Source: an uncultured Maribacter sp. (lineage in GTDB: Bacteria; Bacteroidota; Bacteroidia; Flavobacteriales; Flavobacteriaceae). Taken from it: a DNA stretch of 64,000 nt. Numbering within the stretch: position 1 is the stretch's first letter; each line of letters begins with the position of its first letter. Shown here in pieces: positions 1 through 8,327 of this stretch. The position numbers and the translations under genes were made by a program. The notes beneath the pieces were generated by a model. The model was not told the DNA's origin, did no database searches, and saw only the letters and a program-made list of their open reading frames with translations. Where the stretch lies: the NCBI RefSeq assembly GCF_947496775.1, contig NZ_CANMDU010000012.1, forward strand, positions 1-64,000, written 5' to 3'.

Positions 1-28
1 CCTAACAACATTCTTACGCTTGTCTTTA

Positions 29-44
29 CAATATTTCAATGAAC
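29..44 (-). promoter_or_regulatory. boxA-like antitermination element, proximal copy
   Basis: On the minus strand this reads GTTCATTGAAATATTG, sharing its first ten bases with the copy at 185-200. This form closely resembles the leader element seen just ahead of 16S rRNA in flavobacteria. The 16S gene itself would start left of position 1. Confidence 0.5.
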
Positions 45-107
45 TCTAATACACTAACCAAAGCTAGCTTATTGTCTTTTTACTTAAGTTATTTCCCTAA
101 GCGGCTG

Positions 108-137
108 CAAATATATAACTGTTTTTTAAACTGACAA
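108..137 (-). promoter_or_regulatory. Leftward promoter P2, rRNA-operon-like
   Basis: Read on the minus strand there is TTG (135-137), a 19-nt spacer and TATATTTG (108-115), a full match to the Bacteroidota consensus TTG-N(17-23)-TAnnTTTG. It is followed by the initial sequence CAGCCGC and, further left, by a boxA-like GTTCATTGAAATATTG. No gene lies to the left inside the window. Together with the second copy at 256-285 this looks like the proximal promoter of an rRNA operon beyond the left edge. Confidence 0.6.
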
Positions 138-184
138 CATTAAATTTAAAAAAAATTTATTTTTTATTTAACCTTATCTAAAAA

Positions 185-200
185 CAGCTTTTCAATGAAC
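185..200 (-). promoter_or_regulatory. boxA-like antitermination element, distal copy
   Basis: On the minus strand this reads GTTCATTGAAAAGCTG. It resembles the GTTC(T/A)TTGAAATATTG-type element found upstream of 16S rRNA genes in Bacteroidota. It lies between the two tandem promoters. The assignment rests on similarity and position only. Confidence 0.4.
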
Positions 201-255
201 TTACAACTCTTAATTACCAGCAAACAACTCAATCAAGCTTATTGTTTGCGGGCTG

Positions 256-285
256 CAAATGTACACCTCTTTTTATTTCTCACAA
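256..285 (-). promoter_or_regulatory. Leftward promoter P1, rRNA-operon-like
   Basis: On the minus strand TTG (283-285), a 19-nt spacer and TACATTTG (256-263) match the Bacteroidota promoter. Spacer length and the bases just after the -7 element (GCAGCC) are the same as in the promoter at 108-137, so the two appear to be tandem copies firing leftwards. Confidence 0.6.
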
Positions 286-462
286 ACCATTTTTAATATT
301 TATTGTAAAATATTTTAAACCCACATACAAAACAACTAAACAACAACCACTTACAACAAAAAAAAATACCAAAACCACAACTTAACTCCTAAACAAAACC
401 AATACTAACCCCAGAACACACCCATATAAAACCTAAATGGAAACAAATACCAACTAAAACAA

Positions 463-474
463 CCCCCCCCCCCC
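463..474. repeat. Homopolymer tract of 12 C
   Basis: Twelve consecutive cytosines stand in an otherwise AT-rich intergenic region between the leftward rRNA-type promoters and thrS. Such a tract is prone to slippage and to sequencing error. It lies about 90 bp upstream of the thrS -33 element, with no reading frame across it. Confidence 0.8.
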
Positions 475-564
475 ATAAACCCAACAGAAAACAGAAAAAC
501 ATATATAGAACATTATACAAAAGCATTATTCCTATTATATACAGCTAAAAACATATAAAGTATA

Positions 565-595
565 TTGCCCGCTTCAAAGCAACATACTATCTTTG
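565..595 (+). promoter_or_regulatory. Promoter of the thrS operon
   Basis: TTG (565-567), a 20-nt spacer and TATCTTTG (588-595) match the Bacteroidota sigma-A consensus completely. Transcription should start near 600-602, giving a 5' leader of about 18 nt before the thrS ATG at 620. Confidence 0.75.
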
Positions 596-619
596 CATCC
601 TTATAGTTAAAAAGCAGGA

Positions 620-2560
620 ATGATTAAGATTACACTACCAGATGGCTCGATAAAGGAGTTTGCAAAAGGCACTACCCCAATGGAAGTAGCTAAAAGCATA
701 AGCGAAGGATTAGCTAGAAACGTAATTTCGGCGAAATTCAACGACACCACATTAGAAACAGTATCCCCGCTAAATGAAGATGGAGCCTTAACCCTTTTTA
801 CCTGGAACAATCCTGAAGGCAAGAAAGCTTTTTGGCACTCTAGTTCTCATATTGTAGCTCAAGCAATTGAAGAACTATATCCAAACGCTAAATTAACTAT
901 TGGACCCGCAATTGAAAACGGGTTTTATTATGATGTTGATTTTGGAGACAATAACATCTCCGAAAAAGATTTTAATGCTGTCGAAAAAAGAGCTATTGAA
1001 ATAGCTAGAGGAAAGCACGATTTTAAAATGCGTTCTGCTTCCAAAGCGGAAGCTCTTGAATTATACAAAACGCAAAACAACCCATACAAGGTAGAACTTA
1101 TTGAAAATCTTGAAGACGGAACAATAACTTTCTGCGATCATGATACTTTTACGGATTTATGTCGAGGAGGACATGTTCCAAATACGGGTATCGTAAAAGC
1201 AATTAAAATACTCAGTGCTGCCGGAGCATACTGGAGAGGTGATGAAAAAAACACACAACTTACTAGGATATACGGTATTTCTTTTCCTAAACAAAAGGAA
1301 CTTACAGAATACCTTCACTTACTAGAAGAAGCCAAAAAAAGAGACCATAGGAAACTAGGCAAAGAATTAGAACTTTTTACTTTTTCTCAAAAAGTAGGAC
1401 AAGGATTACCTTTATGGCTTCCTAAAGGTGCTGCTTTAAGAGAAAGACTAGAACAATTTTTAAAGAAAGCTCAAAAAAAAGCTGGATATGAAATGGTTGT
1501 TACACCGCATATTGGACAAAAAGAACTATATGTAACCTCTGGTCATTATGCAAAATACGGAGAAGATAGCTTTCAACCTATAAAGACCCCTAAAATGGAT
1601 GAGGAGTTTTTATTAAAACCTATGAATTGCCCTCACCATTGTGAAGTTTATAATTTTAAACCTCACTCTTATAAAGATTTACCAAAACGCTTTGCTGAAT
1701 TTGGCACTGTATATCGTTATGAACAAAGCGGAGAACTACATGGTTTAACAAGAGTTCGTGGATTTACGCAAGATGACGCTCATATTTTTTGCACACCAGA
1801 CCAATTAGCTGAAGAATTTAAAAATGTAATTGATTTAACCTTATATGTATTAGGTTCTTTAGGGTTTGATAATTTCACCGCACAAGTTTCTGTTAGAGAC
1901 TTAGACAATCCGGACAAATATATTGGAGAAGTAGAAAACTGGGAGAAAGCAGAAAATGCTATAATTAACGCTGCAAAAGAAAAAGGCTTAGATTTTATTA
2001 TAGAAAGCGGAGAAGCTGCTTTTTATGGTCCTAAGTTAGATTTTATGGTGAAAGATGCTTTAGGAAGAAGCTGGCAATTAGGAACTATACAGGTAGATTA
2101 CAACTTACCTGAACGTTTTGATCTTAACTATAAAGGTAGTGATAATGAGCTTCACAGGCCTATAATGATTCACAGAGCTCCTTTCGGAAGTTTAGAACGT
2201 TTTATAGCATTAATGCTCGAACATACAGGCGGAAATTTCCCTTTATGGTTAATTCCAGAGCAAGCTATTATCTTGCCAGTTAGTGAGAAACATGAAATAT
2301 ATGCCGAAAAAGTTTTTAATTCCTTAGAAAATAACGAAATTCGCGCCCTTGTAGACCGTAGAAATGAAACTATTGGCAAGAAAATACGAGAAGCCGAAAT
2401 GAGCAAAATACCATTTATGCTAATTGTAGGAGATAATGACCAAGAACAAAATACCATCTCTGTTCGAAGACATGGAGGAGAAGATATAGGCGCCATCAGC
2501 ATAGAGAAGTTTACAGACTTGGTAAATAATGAAATAAATAGTACCTTAAAGTCGTTTTAA
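620..2560 (+). CDS. thrS: Threonine--tRNA ligase
   Basis: Charges tRNA-Thr with threonine in the cytoplasm. The 646-residue protein has full family length and order: a TGS domain (about 1-60, starting MIKITLPDGS), the second additional (editing) domain with its HxxxH/C-type residues, the class II catalytic core and the C-terminal anticodon-binding domain. The catalytic zinc site is visible: Cys337 in MNCPHHC, with further conserved histidines in the DDAHIFC and HRAPFGS segments. Motif 2 is seen as YRYEQSGELHGLTRVRGFTQDD. It is the first gene of the classical thrS-infC-rpmI-rplT order and is driven by the promoter at 565-595. The start fits because it places the TGS domain at the N-terminus and lies 25 nt after the -7 element. 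Confidence 0.97.
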   Translation: MIKITLPDGSIKEFAKGTTPMEVAKSISEGLARNVISAKFNDTTLETVSPLNEDGALTLFTWNNPEGKKAFWHSSSHIVAQAIEELYPNAKLTIGPAIENGFYYDVDFGDNNISEKDFNAVEKRAIEIARGKHDFKMRSASKAEALELYKTQNNPYKVELIENLEDGTITFCDHDTFTDLCRGGHVPNTGIVKAIKILSAAGAYWRGDEKNTQLTRIYGISFPKQKELTEYLHLLEEAKKRDHRKLGKELELFTFSQKVGQGLPLWLPKGAALRERLEQFLKKAQKKAGYEMVVTPHIGQKELYVTSGHYAKYGEDSFQPIKTPKMDEEFLLKPMNCPHHCEVYNFKPHSYKDLPKRFAEFGTVYRYEQSGELHGLTRVRGFTQDDAHIFCTPDQLAEEFKNVIDLTLYVLGSLGFDNFTAQVSVRDLDNPDKYIGEVENWEKAENAIINAAKEKGLDFIIESGEAAFYGPKLDFMVKDALGRSWQLGTIQVDYNLPERFDLNYKGSDNELHRPIMIHRAPFGSLERFIALMLEHTGGNFPLWLIPEQAIILPVSEKHEIYAEKVFNSLENNEIRALVDRRNETIGKKIREAEMSKIPFMLIVGDNDQEQNTISVRRHGGEDIGAISIEKFTDLVNNEINSTLKSF

Positions 2561-2591
2561 AAAAAATAAGTTTAATTAAAATATTGAAGTC

Positions 2592-3146
2592 ATAGCAATT
2601 AGAAAAAGATTTAGGCCACAACCTAGAAGGGAAAACAAAAACCCACACAAAATCAACGAGCTCGTTATTTCCCCTAACGTTAGATTGGTCGGAGATAATG
2701 TAGAGGTTGGTGTATACACATTGCAACAAGCAATGGCAAAATCGGAAGAACTAGGTTTAGATTTGGTAGAAATTTCTCCAAAAGCTGATCCTCCAGTTTG
2801 TAAAATTATTGATTACAAGAAATTCCTTTATGAGCAAAAAAAGCGAGAAAAGGTTATGAAAGCGAAAGCTTCCAAGGTTGTAGTTAAAGAAATACGATTT
2901 GGACCTAACACCGATGATCATGATTATGAATTTAAAAAGAAGCATGCCGAAAAGTTTTTAGCTGAAGGAGCTAAACTAAAAGCATATGTGTTTTTTAAAG
3001 GACGATCTATAGTTTATAAAGATCAAGGAGAAATTTTATTATTAAGACTTGCTTCTGAATTAGAAGAACTAGGAAAAGTAGAGCAAATGCCTAAGTTAGA
3101 AGGTAAACGAATGACTATGTTCATTGCTCCAAAAACCAAAAAATAA
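2592..3146 (+). CDS. infC: Translation initiation factor IF-3, non-ATG start
   Basis: IF-3 binds the 30S subunit, keeps 50S away and proofreads the start codon. The first in-frame ATG (2685) would remove the start of the N-terminal domain. The same frame is open upstream from a stop at 2577-2579 and encodes [13 protein letters not shown], then [17 protein letters not shown], which are typical IF-3 N-terminal residues. Flavobacterial IF-3 usually begins MAIR, so the start is probably ATA at 2592; ATT at 2583 and ATT at 2598 are in frame too. No ATG, GTG or TTG is available in that stretch. Rare start codons on infC are known from E. coli (AUU), where IF-3 represses itself through them. The C-terminal domain runs to [10 protein letters not shown]. 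The gene begins 32 nt after thrS. Confidence 0.9.
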   Translation: MAIRKRFRPQPRRENKNPHKINELVISPNVRLVGDNVEVGVYTLQQAMAKSEELGLDLVEISPKADPPVCKIIDYKKFLYEQKKREKVMKAKASKVVVKEIRFGPNTDDHDYEFKKKHAEKFLAEGAKLKAYVFFKGRSIVYKDQGEILLLRLASELEELGKVEQMPKLEGKRMTMFIAPKTKK

Positions 3147-3194
3147 GAACTAATTTTTGTCTTTTTAGATTTTAAAATTAGAATATATAGCATA

Positions 3195-3230
3195 CTGAAT
3201 ATCTGCCTATTTAATCGTAGGCAGTTTCAG
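3195..3230 (+). promoter_or_regulatory. Hairpin in the infC-rpmI spacer
   Basis: A perfect 7-bp stem, CTGCCTA (3203-3209) with TAGGCAG (3218-3224) around an 8-nt loop, is extended by CTGAA/TTCAG (3195-3199 with 3226-3230) across a small internal loop. No T-tract follows, so it is not a simple terminator. Its place upstream of rpmI suggests a processing site or a ribosomal-protein autoregulatory leader, comparable in position to L20 leaders of other bacteria. That role is inferred. Confidence 0.4.
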
Positions 3231-3266
3231 CATAAAACAGTGAGATAATTTAATACATAGGAGAAA

Positions 3267-3464
3267 ATGCCTAAACAGAAAACAAAATCCAGTGCTAAAA
3301 AGCGATTTAAGCTTACAGGTACTGGTAAGATCAAGAGAAAGCACGCTTTTAAGAGTCATATTTTGACTAAAAAATCTAAAAAGCGTAAGCTTGCGTTAAC
3401 ACATTCAGCATTGGTACACCAAGCTGATGTTAACAGCATAAAAGAACAGTTACGTTTAAAGTAA
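3267..3464 (+). CDS. rpmI: 50S ribosomal protein L35
   Basis: Small basic protein of the large ribosomal subunit. The 65 residues begin [20 protein letters not shown] and are almost all Lys/Arg-rich, the standard length and N-terminus for bL35. It lies between infC and rplT, as in most bacteria. A purine-rich GGAG lies 5 nt upstream of the ATG, unusual in this window where most genes lack a Shine-Dalgarno sequence. Confidence 0.97.
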   Translation: MPKQKTKSSAKKRFKLTGTGKIKRKHAFKSHILTKKSKKRKLALTHSALVHQADVNSIKEQLRLK

Positions 3465-3556
3465 TTATTCTTTTCGGTAAACAGTTATTAACCCTGGAGT
3501 TAGGCAATTAAAAGAGTCGAGCAATCGTCCGCCTACTACAAAAAACAATTTAAATT

Positions 3557-3901
3557 ATGCCAAGATCAGTAAATGCAGTAGCTTCAAGAGCCAGAAGAAA
3601 AAAGGTAATGAAGCAAGCCAAAGGTTACTTTGGAAGACGTAAAAACGTTTGGACAGTAGCCAAAAATGCGGTTGAAAAAGCAATGTTATATGCTTACAGA
3701 GATCGTAGAAACAAAAAAAGAACTTTCCGTGCACTATGGATTACCAGAATTAACGCTGGTGCTAGATTACATGGAATGTCTTACTCACAATTTATGGGAA
3801 AAGTAAAAGCTAATAACATTGAACTTAACAGAAAAGTTCTTGCAGATTTAGCAATGAACCACCCAGACGCTTTTAAAGCAATTGTAGAGCAAGTTAAATA
3901 A
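3557..3901 (+). CDS. rplT: 50S ribosomal protein L20
   Basis: Binds 23S rRNA and is needed early in 50S assembly; in several bacteria it also represses this operon through a leader RNA. The 114 residues begin [20 protein letters not shown] and contain the [15 protein letters not shown] and [14 protein letters not shown] segments diagnostic of bL20. It is the last gene of the operon, 92 nt after rpmI, and is followed by a strong terminator at 3927-3957. Confidence 0.97.
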   Translation: MPRSVNAVASRARRKKVMKQAKGYFGRRKNVWTVAKNAVEKAMLYAYRDRRNKKRTFRALWITRINAGARLHGMSYSQFMGKVKANNIELNRKVLADLAMNHPDAFKAIVEQVK

Positions 3902-3926
3902 ATTAAGAACGTTATCTCACTATAAG

Positions 3927-3957
3927 AAAATCCGATTCTAACGAATCGGATTTTTTT
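3927..3957 (+). terminator. Rho-independent terminator of thrS-infC-rpmI-rplT
   Basis: The stem AAAATCCGATTC (3927-3938) pairs with GAATCGGATTTT (3943-3954) around a 4-nt TAAC loop and runs into seven T residues. It lies 25 nt after the rplT stop. Confidence 0.9.
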
Positions 3958-3968
3958 ATATTCTAAAT

Positions 3969-4397
3969 TTAGATAGAAATTCCAGAAACTGTTAGCACCA
4001 AATTTCTTCCCGAAGCGTTATTTCTATGTTCACAAAGATAAACACCTTGCCAAATACCCATATTTAATACTCCATTAGTTATAGGAATTTGAACCGAAGC
4101 CCCCAATAAAGAAGCTTTAATATGTGCTGGCATATCATCAGGGCCTTCATAATTATGCAAATAATAAGGCATATTTTCTGGCACCATTTTATTTATATGA
4201 CTTTCAAAATCTTCTCTAACTGTTTCGTCCGCATTTTCATTTATTGTTAAACTGGCAGAGGTATGCTTTATAAAAACATGTAAAACACCGACTTTGATTC
4301 TCTTGATCTCTAAGAATTGATTTAAAATAACATCTGTTACCAAATGAAAGCCCCTACAATATTTCGGCAAACGTATTTCTTTCTGAATATAAACCAT
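3969..4397 (-). CDS. YjbQ family protein (UPF0047)
   Basis: The 142-residue protein is a full-length YjbQ/UPF0047 member, shown by HTSASLTINENAD and the C-terminal GVYLCEHRN segment. The family folds as a small trimeric beta barrel with a metal or phosphate site built from conserved histidines; some members have weak thiamine-phosphate synthase activity in E. coli complementation, hence the database name secondary thiamine-phosphate synthase. The true cellular role is unknown. It converges on rplT, sharing the terminator region, and is divergent from the HAD gene at 4522. Confidence 0.9.
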   Translation of the reverse strand: MVYIQKEIRLPKYCRGFHLVTDVILNQFLEIKRIKVGVLHVFIKHTSASLTINENADETVREDFESHINKMVPENMPYYLHNYEGPDDMPAHIKASLLGASVQIPITNGVLNMGIWQGVYLCEHRNNASGRNLVLTVSGISI

Positions 4398-4521
4398 TGT
4401 AAAATTCTATTAAAAAAAGCAAACTAACTCTAGGAATTAAAATCTCGATTATAAAGTAAAAATAAGATTTACTGACGTAAAATTAACACCAATGAAATAC
4501 CTTTACAAAAAAAGAAAAAGA

Positions 4522-5319
4522 ATGGATTTATCTAAAATAAAAATGGTGGTCACAGATATGGATGGCACTTTGCTAAATTCTAAGCATGAAGTAAGTGACC
4601 GCTTTTTTGAATTACACCAAAACTTAAAAGATAAAGGTATTCAATTTGTAGCTGCAAGTGGTAGACAATACAACAGCATAATCGACAAGCTTTCCCCTAT
4701 AAAGAATGATATTATTGTCATTGCAGAAAATGGAGGTTTTGTTATGCAACAAAACAAGGAACTTTTATCTACCCCCCTTCCCTCCTCTATTAAAAACAAC
4801 ATTTTGAATCTAATAGATACAATGAAAGATGTTCACCCTGTTCTTTGTACAAAAAACAAAGCTTATCTTCTTAATTCATCTAAAGAATTTGCTCAAAAAT
4901 TAAAGGAGTTTTATTCTGCCTATGAGATGCTAGAGGACTTAAAAGATTACAAAGGCGAAGTTTTAAAAGTTGCCATATATCATTTTGAAAGTTCTGAGCA
5001 TTATATTTATCCGCATGTAAGGCATTTAGAAGAAAATATTAAAGTAAAAGTATCTGGTCAAAATTGGCTAGACTTATCAGATTTTAATGCCCACAAAGGG
5101 CACGCGTTAAAAAAAGTACAAGAACTTTACCATATTTTACCAGAAGAAACTATGGTATTTGGAGACTATAACAATGATTTGGAAATGCTAGCCATGTCTA
5201 AATATAGTTTTGCTATGGCTAATGCTCATAAAAATGTAAAAGAAACTGCTAATTACAGAACGGAAAGTAATGACAACTTTGGGGTAGAACGCATCTTAGA
5301 AAAACTTATTCGGAGTTAA
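4522..5319 (+). CDS. HAD-IIB (Cof-type) phosphatase
   Basis: Cytosolic sugar-phosphate or nucleotide phosphatase of the Cof subfamily. Motif I is VVTDMDGTLLN, with two aspartates for nucleophile and acid/base; motif II serine is in AASGRQ; motif IV is GDYNNDLEM near the C-terminus; the lysine of motif III is probably in the FNAHKGHALK segment. The cap domain lies between motifs II and III (HAD-IIB type). An ATG at 4492 would add ten residues rich in Lys/Arg (MKYLYKKRKR); the start at 4522 (MDLSKIKMVV) fits the family better. The substrate cannot be read from sequence. It converges on the gene at 5321 with one base between them. Confidence 0.88.
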   Translation: MDLSKIKMVVTDMDGTLLNSKHEVSDRFFELHQNLKDKGIQFVAASGRQYNSIIDKLSPIKNDIIVIAENGGFVMQQNKELLSTPLPSSIKNNILNLIDTMKDVHPVLCTKNKAYLLNSSKEFAQKLKEFYSAYEMLEDLKDYKGEVLKVAIYHFESSEHYIYPHVRHLEENIKVKVSGQNWLDLSDFNAHKGHALKKVQELYHILPEETMVFGDYNNDLEMLAMSKYSFAMANAHKNVKETANYRTESNDNFGVERILEKLIRS

Positions 5320-5320
5320 A

Positions 5321-6583
5321 TTACGTTTTTTGCTTCTTTTTTCTCGCTGCTGGAAACAACACATTATTAAGAATTAAGCGATATCCAGGGGATGTAGGGT
5401 GCAATTCTAATTCTGTTTTTGGGTCTCCTACCCTATGCTGATAATCTTCTGGATCATGCCCACCATAAAAAGTAAAAAAACCCTTGCCTTTTATACCATG
5501 AATATATCTTGCTTCATTATTAACTTTATTCTCCCCCAATACTAAAACTGTAGGTTTAATTTGCTCTCTTGAAAAAGAAGTAGTTTGCCCCATAAAACCT
5601 TTTACTAAAGAGGTATGGTTTTGACATAACATTGTTGGCACTGGATCCCATTTTGCAGAAAAATCCATTAAGGAAAAATAATCCGTTTCTTTAGATATAC
5701 TCCTTCTTTTACTTGTCATATCTATAGAAGAAAATTCATATTTTAATGGGTTTCTTTCTAAAATAAAATCTTTAAAAGCGAACGACTTATTAAAATCTAA
5801 TTTACTTTGGTAGTTAGCTTCAGATGGGTCACCATCGAACATAGGTTCACAAATATCGACTCCATCTGCAGCTAAAGCAATATCAAAACTATCGGTTGCG
5901 GAGCACATAGCAAACATAAAACCACCCCCAATTACATAATTTCTAATTTTTAATGCAACTGCTCCTTTTTCTTCGGAAACTTTAGAAAAGCCAAGTTTAA
6001 TAGCTAACTCCTCAGCATTTTGTTTCCCTTCTATATACCATGGTGTTGCTCTATAGCTACCATAGAATTTTCCGTATTGTCCGGTAAAATCTTCATGATG
6101 TAAGTGCAACCAATCGTAAAGAGCCAGTTTATCTTGAATTACTTCTTCATCATAAACGGTTACATAAGGAATCTCTGCATAGGTAAGCACCATAGTTACC
6201 GCATCATCCCAAGGTTGTTTACTTTTAGGAGAATACACAGCAATTTTAGGAGCTTTTTCTAAAATTACTGCCTCTTGGTTTTGCGAGGGACTACTTATTT
6301 CTTGCAATATTGTATTCGCCTGGTCATCCGATAAAATTTCAAAAGACACACCACGAATTTGACATTCTTTACGAATAACCTCTCCATCGGGCAACAAAAA
6401 AGAGCCACCTCTATAATTAAGTAACCATTGTACTTTTTGCTGTTTTGCAAGAACCCAATAGGTTATTCCATACGCCTTTAAATGATTTTTCTGGTACTCT
6501 GCATCCATTGGGATAAGAATTGAAGAAGCAGATAAAGAAAATAATGAACAAGCAAAAAATAAAAAACATATTATCTTTTTCAT
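5321..6583 (-). CDS. Secreted class I amidotransferase-like protein of Bacteroidota (often mislabelled asparagine synthetase B)
   Basis: Begins MKKIICFLFFACSLFSLSAS, a clear signal peptide, so the mature protein is exported. The roughly 420-residue body has none of the N-terminal Cys2 glutaminase or ATP-pyrophosphatase signatures of a true AsnB, although homologues in flavobacteria are commonly labelled so. A glycine-rich turn followed by cysteine, GGGFMFAMCSATDS, resembles the nucleophile elbow of class I glutamine amidotransferase-like (DJ-1/PfpI) folds. Other conserved blocks are HLHHEDFTGQYGKF and FTFYGGHDPEDYQHRVGD. It lies between the HAD gene and dnaB. An in-frame ATG three codons earlier (6592) would spoil the signal peptide only slightly. 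Function unknown. Confidence 0.75.
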   Translation of the reverse strand: MKKIICFLFFACSLFSLSASSILIPMDAEYQKNHLKAYGITYWVLAKQQKVQWLLNYRGGSFLLPDGEVIRKECQIRGVSFEILSDDQANTILQEISSPSQNQEAVILEKAPKIAVYSPKSKQPWDDAVTMVLTYAEIPYVTVYDEEVIQDKLALYDWLHLHHEDFTGQYGKFYGSYRATPWYIEGKQNAEELAIKLGFSKVSEEKGAVALKIRNYVIGGGFMFAMCSATDSFDIALAADGVDICEPMFDGDPSEANYQSKLDFNKSFAFKDFILERNPLKYEFSSIDMTSKRRSISKETDYFSLMDFSAKWDPVPTMLCQNHTSLVKGFMGQTTSFSREQIKPTVLVLGENKVNNEARYIHGIKGKGFFTFYGGHDPEDYQHRVGDPKTELELHPTSPGYRLILNNVLFPAARKKKQKT

Positions 6584-6673
6584 AAATACCAATAGTATAA
6601 TCTATAATCAAAGATAGCCTAAAAACTAATGGTTTTTAAAGACAAAAAACTTATTCCAGGAATTAATTAATGC

Positions 6674-8218
6674 TTAAAAAGGTACATCATTATCATCCGG
6701 AGAACCGTCATTCATAGAACTTCCAAAAGCTTCGTTAGGATTTGGGAGGTTTTTAGTTACAAAAGGATTATCCTCATCTTCATTCATTTTCGATTGGAAC
6801 TCAAAAGGGGAATCAAAATCATCTAAATTATCAAACTTACCTTGGTTACCAATAAATTTAAGACGAATATTCTCTAAACCACCATTCCTGTGTTTTGCAA
6901 CAATAAACTCTGCCTGCCCTGCTGTAGGACTTTGTTCTTCATCATCCCACTCATCAATCTTGTAGTATTCTGGCCTATAAATAAAAGAGACAATATCAGC
7001 ATCTTGTTCAATGGCTCCAGATTCCCTTAAATCGGATAATACAGGTCTTTTACTTCCTCCACGAGTTTCCACAGCACGTGATAATTGCGAAAGAGCAATT
7101 ACAGGCACATTTAGTTCTTTTGCTAGAGCTTTTAAGTTCCTAGAAATTGTAGATATTTCTTGTTCTCTATTCCCTCCTTTTTGACTACCACCAGCGGTCA
7201 TAAGCTGCAAATAATCAATCATAATCATTTTAATGTCGTGTTGCGAAGCTAATCTTCTACACTTTGCTCTTAAATCGAAAATAGAAAGAGAAGGAGTATC
7301 ATCTATAAACAAAGGAGCTGCTTCTAAAGATTTAACTTTTACGTTTAATTGTTCCCACTCATGTTTCTCTAACTTTCCCGTTCTTAATTTTTCAGAAGAC
7401 AATCCAGTTTCTGATGATATTAATCTGGTAATTAGCTGTACCGATGACATTTCCAGAGAAAAGAATGCAACTGCAGTATTAGAATTTACTGCAATATTCC
7501 TCGCCATAGATAATGTTAAGGCCGTTTTACCCATACCTGGACGGGCTGCCACAATAATCAAATCACTCGGTTGCCAACCAGAAGTAAGTTTATCTAGTTT
7601 ATCGAAACCAGAAGCAACGCCACTCATTCCTTCTTTTCCGGCGATTTCCTCAATACGTTTTTTTGCCTGTATTACTAAGTTCTGAGCAGTTTCGGCTGAA
7701 CGTTTAAGGTTTCCCTGTGTTACATCGTATAATTTAGATTCCGCCGTATCTAATAAATCGAATACATCTGTAGACTCATCATAAGCCGATTCTATAATCT
7801 CCCCAGATATTTTAATTAAACTACGTTGTATAAATTTCTGAAGTATTATACGTGCATGAAACTCTATATGCGCTGAAGAAGCGATCTTTTGTGTAAGTTT
7901 TATTAGGTAAAAATCACCTCCTGAACTCTCTAATTTACCGTCCTTCTTCAATTGTGTGGAAACGGTTAATAAATCTATAGGCTCCGAAGTTTCAAACAAT
8001 TTAAAGATAGCTTCAAATATATTCTTATGGGCTTCTTTGTAAAACACATCTGGATGAAGAATATCAATAACATCATCTACCCCCTTTTTATCAATCATCA
8101 TAGCACCAATAACAACCTCCTCTAAATCAACTGCTTGAGGTGGTATCTTACCCCTTTCTAAATTAATTAGGGTAGATTTATCTACTTTACGACCAATAAC
8201 TGGGTTTGGTTTTTCCAT
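6674..8218 (-). CDS. dnaB: Replicative DNA helicase DnaB
   Basis: Hexameric 5'-3' helicase that unwinds DNA at the replication fork. From the chosen start (MEKPNPVIGRKVDK) the protein has 514 residues. The N-terminal domain carries PPQAVDLEEVVIGAMM, the DnaB-N signature; the RecA-like motor has Walker A AARPGMGKTALTL, Walker B IMIDYLQLM, the LSQLSRAVETR segment and the DLRESGAIEQDADIV motif. No intein interrupts the motor domain. The C-terminal tail is acidic (MNEDEDNPF to GSPDDNDVPF). A longer reading from 8236 adds only MYIFVF and is less likely. Confidence 0.96.
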   Translation of the reverse strand: MEKPNPVIGRKVDKSTLINLERGKIPPQAVDLEEVVIGAMMIDKKGVDDVIDILHPDVFYKEAHKNIFEAIFKLFETSEPIDLLTVSTQLKKDGKLESSGGDFYLIKLTQKIASSAHIEFHARIILQKFIQRSLIKISGEIIESAYDESTDVFDLLDTAESKLYDVTQGNLKRSAETAQNLVIQAKKRIEEIAGKEGMSGVASGFDKLDKLTSGWQPSDLIIVAARPGMGKTALTLSMARNIAVNSNTAVAFFSLEMSSVQLITRLISSETGLSSEKLRTGKLEKHEWEQLNVKVKSLEAAPLFIDDTPSLSIFDLRAKCRRLASQHDIKMIMIDYLQLMTAGGSQKGGNREQEISTISRNLKALAKELNVPVIALSQLSRAVETRGGSKRPVLSDLRESGAIEQDADIVSFIYRPEYYKIDEWDDEEQSPTAGQAEFIVAKHRNGGLENIRLKFIGNQGKFDNLDDFDSPFEFQSKMNEDEDNPFVTKNLPNPNEAFGSSMNDGSPDDNDVPF

Positions 8219-8327
8219 GAATACGAAAATATACAATTAACCTTTAGTTAACATGGATTTTTATGCTTACGATATCCACAGTTACTTAAGATTCTCTGTT
8301 AATAAGTTACAAAATTATGTTGATAAC

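Noticed and set aside
607-822. Antisense frames of 60-150 codons over thrS, dnaB, accA, acnA, acnB, secA and others
   Set aside because: They mirror strong genes on the other strand, lack promoters, and have compositions expected of shadows.
2685-3146. infC starting at the first ATG (2685)
   Set aside because: It would remove part of the conserved N-terminal domain that is clearly encoded in frame upstream.
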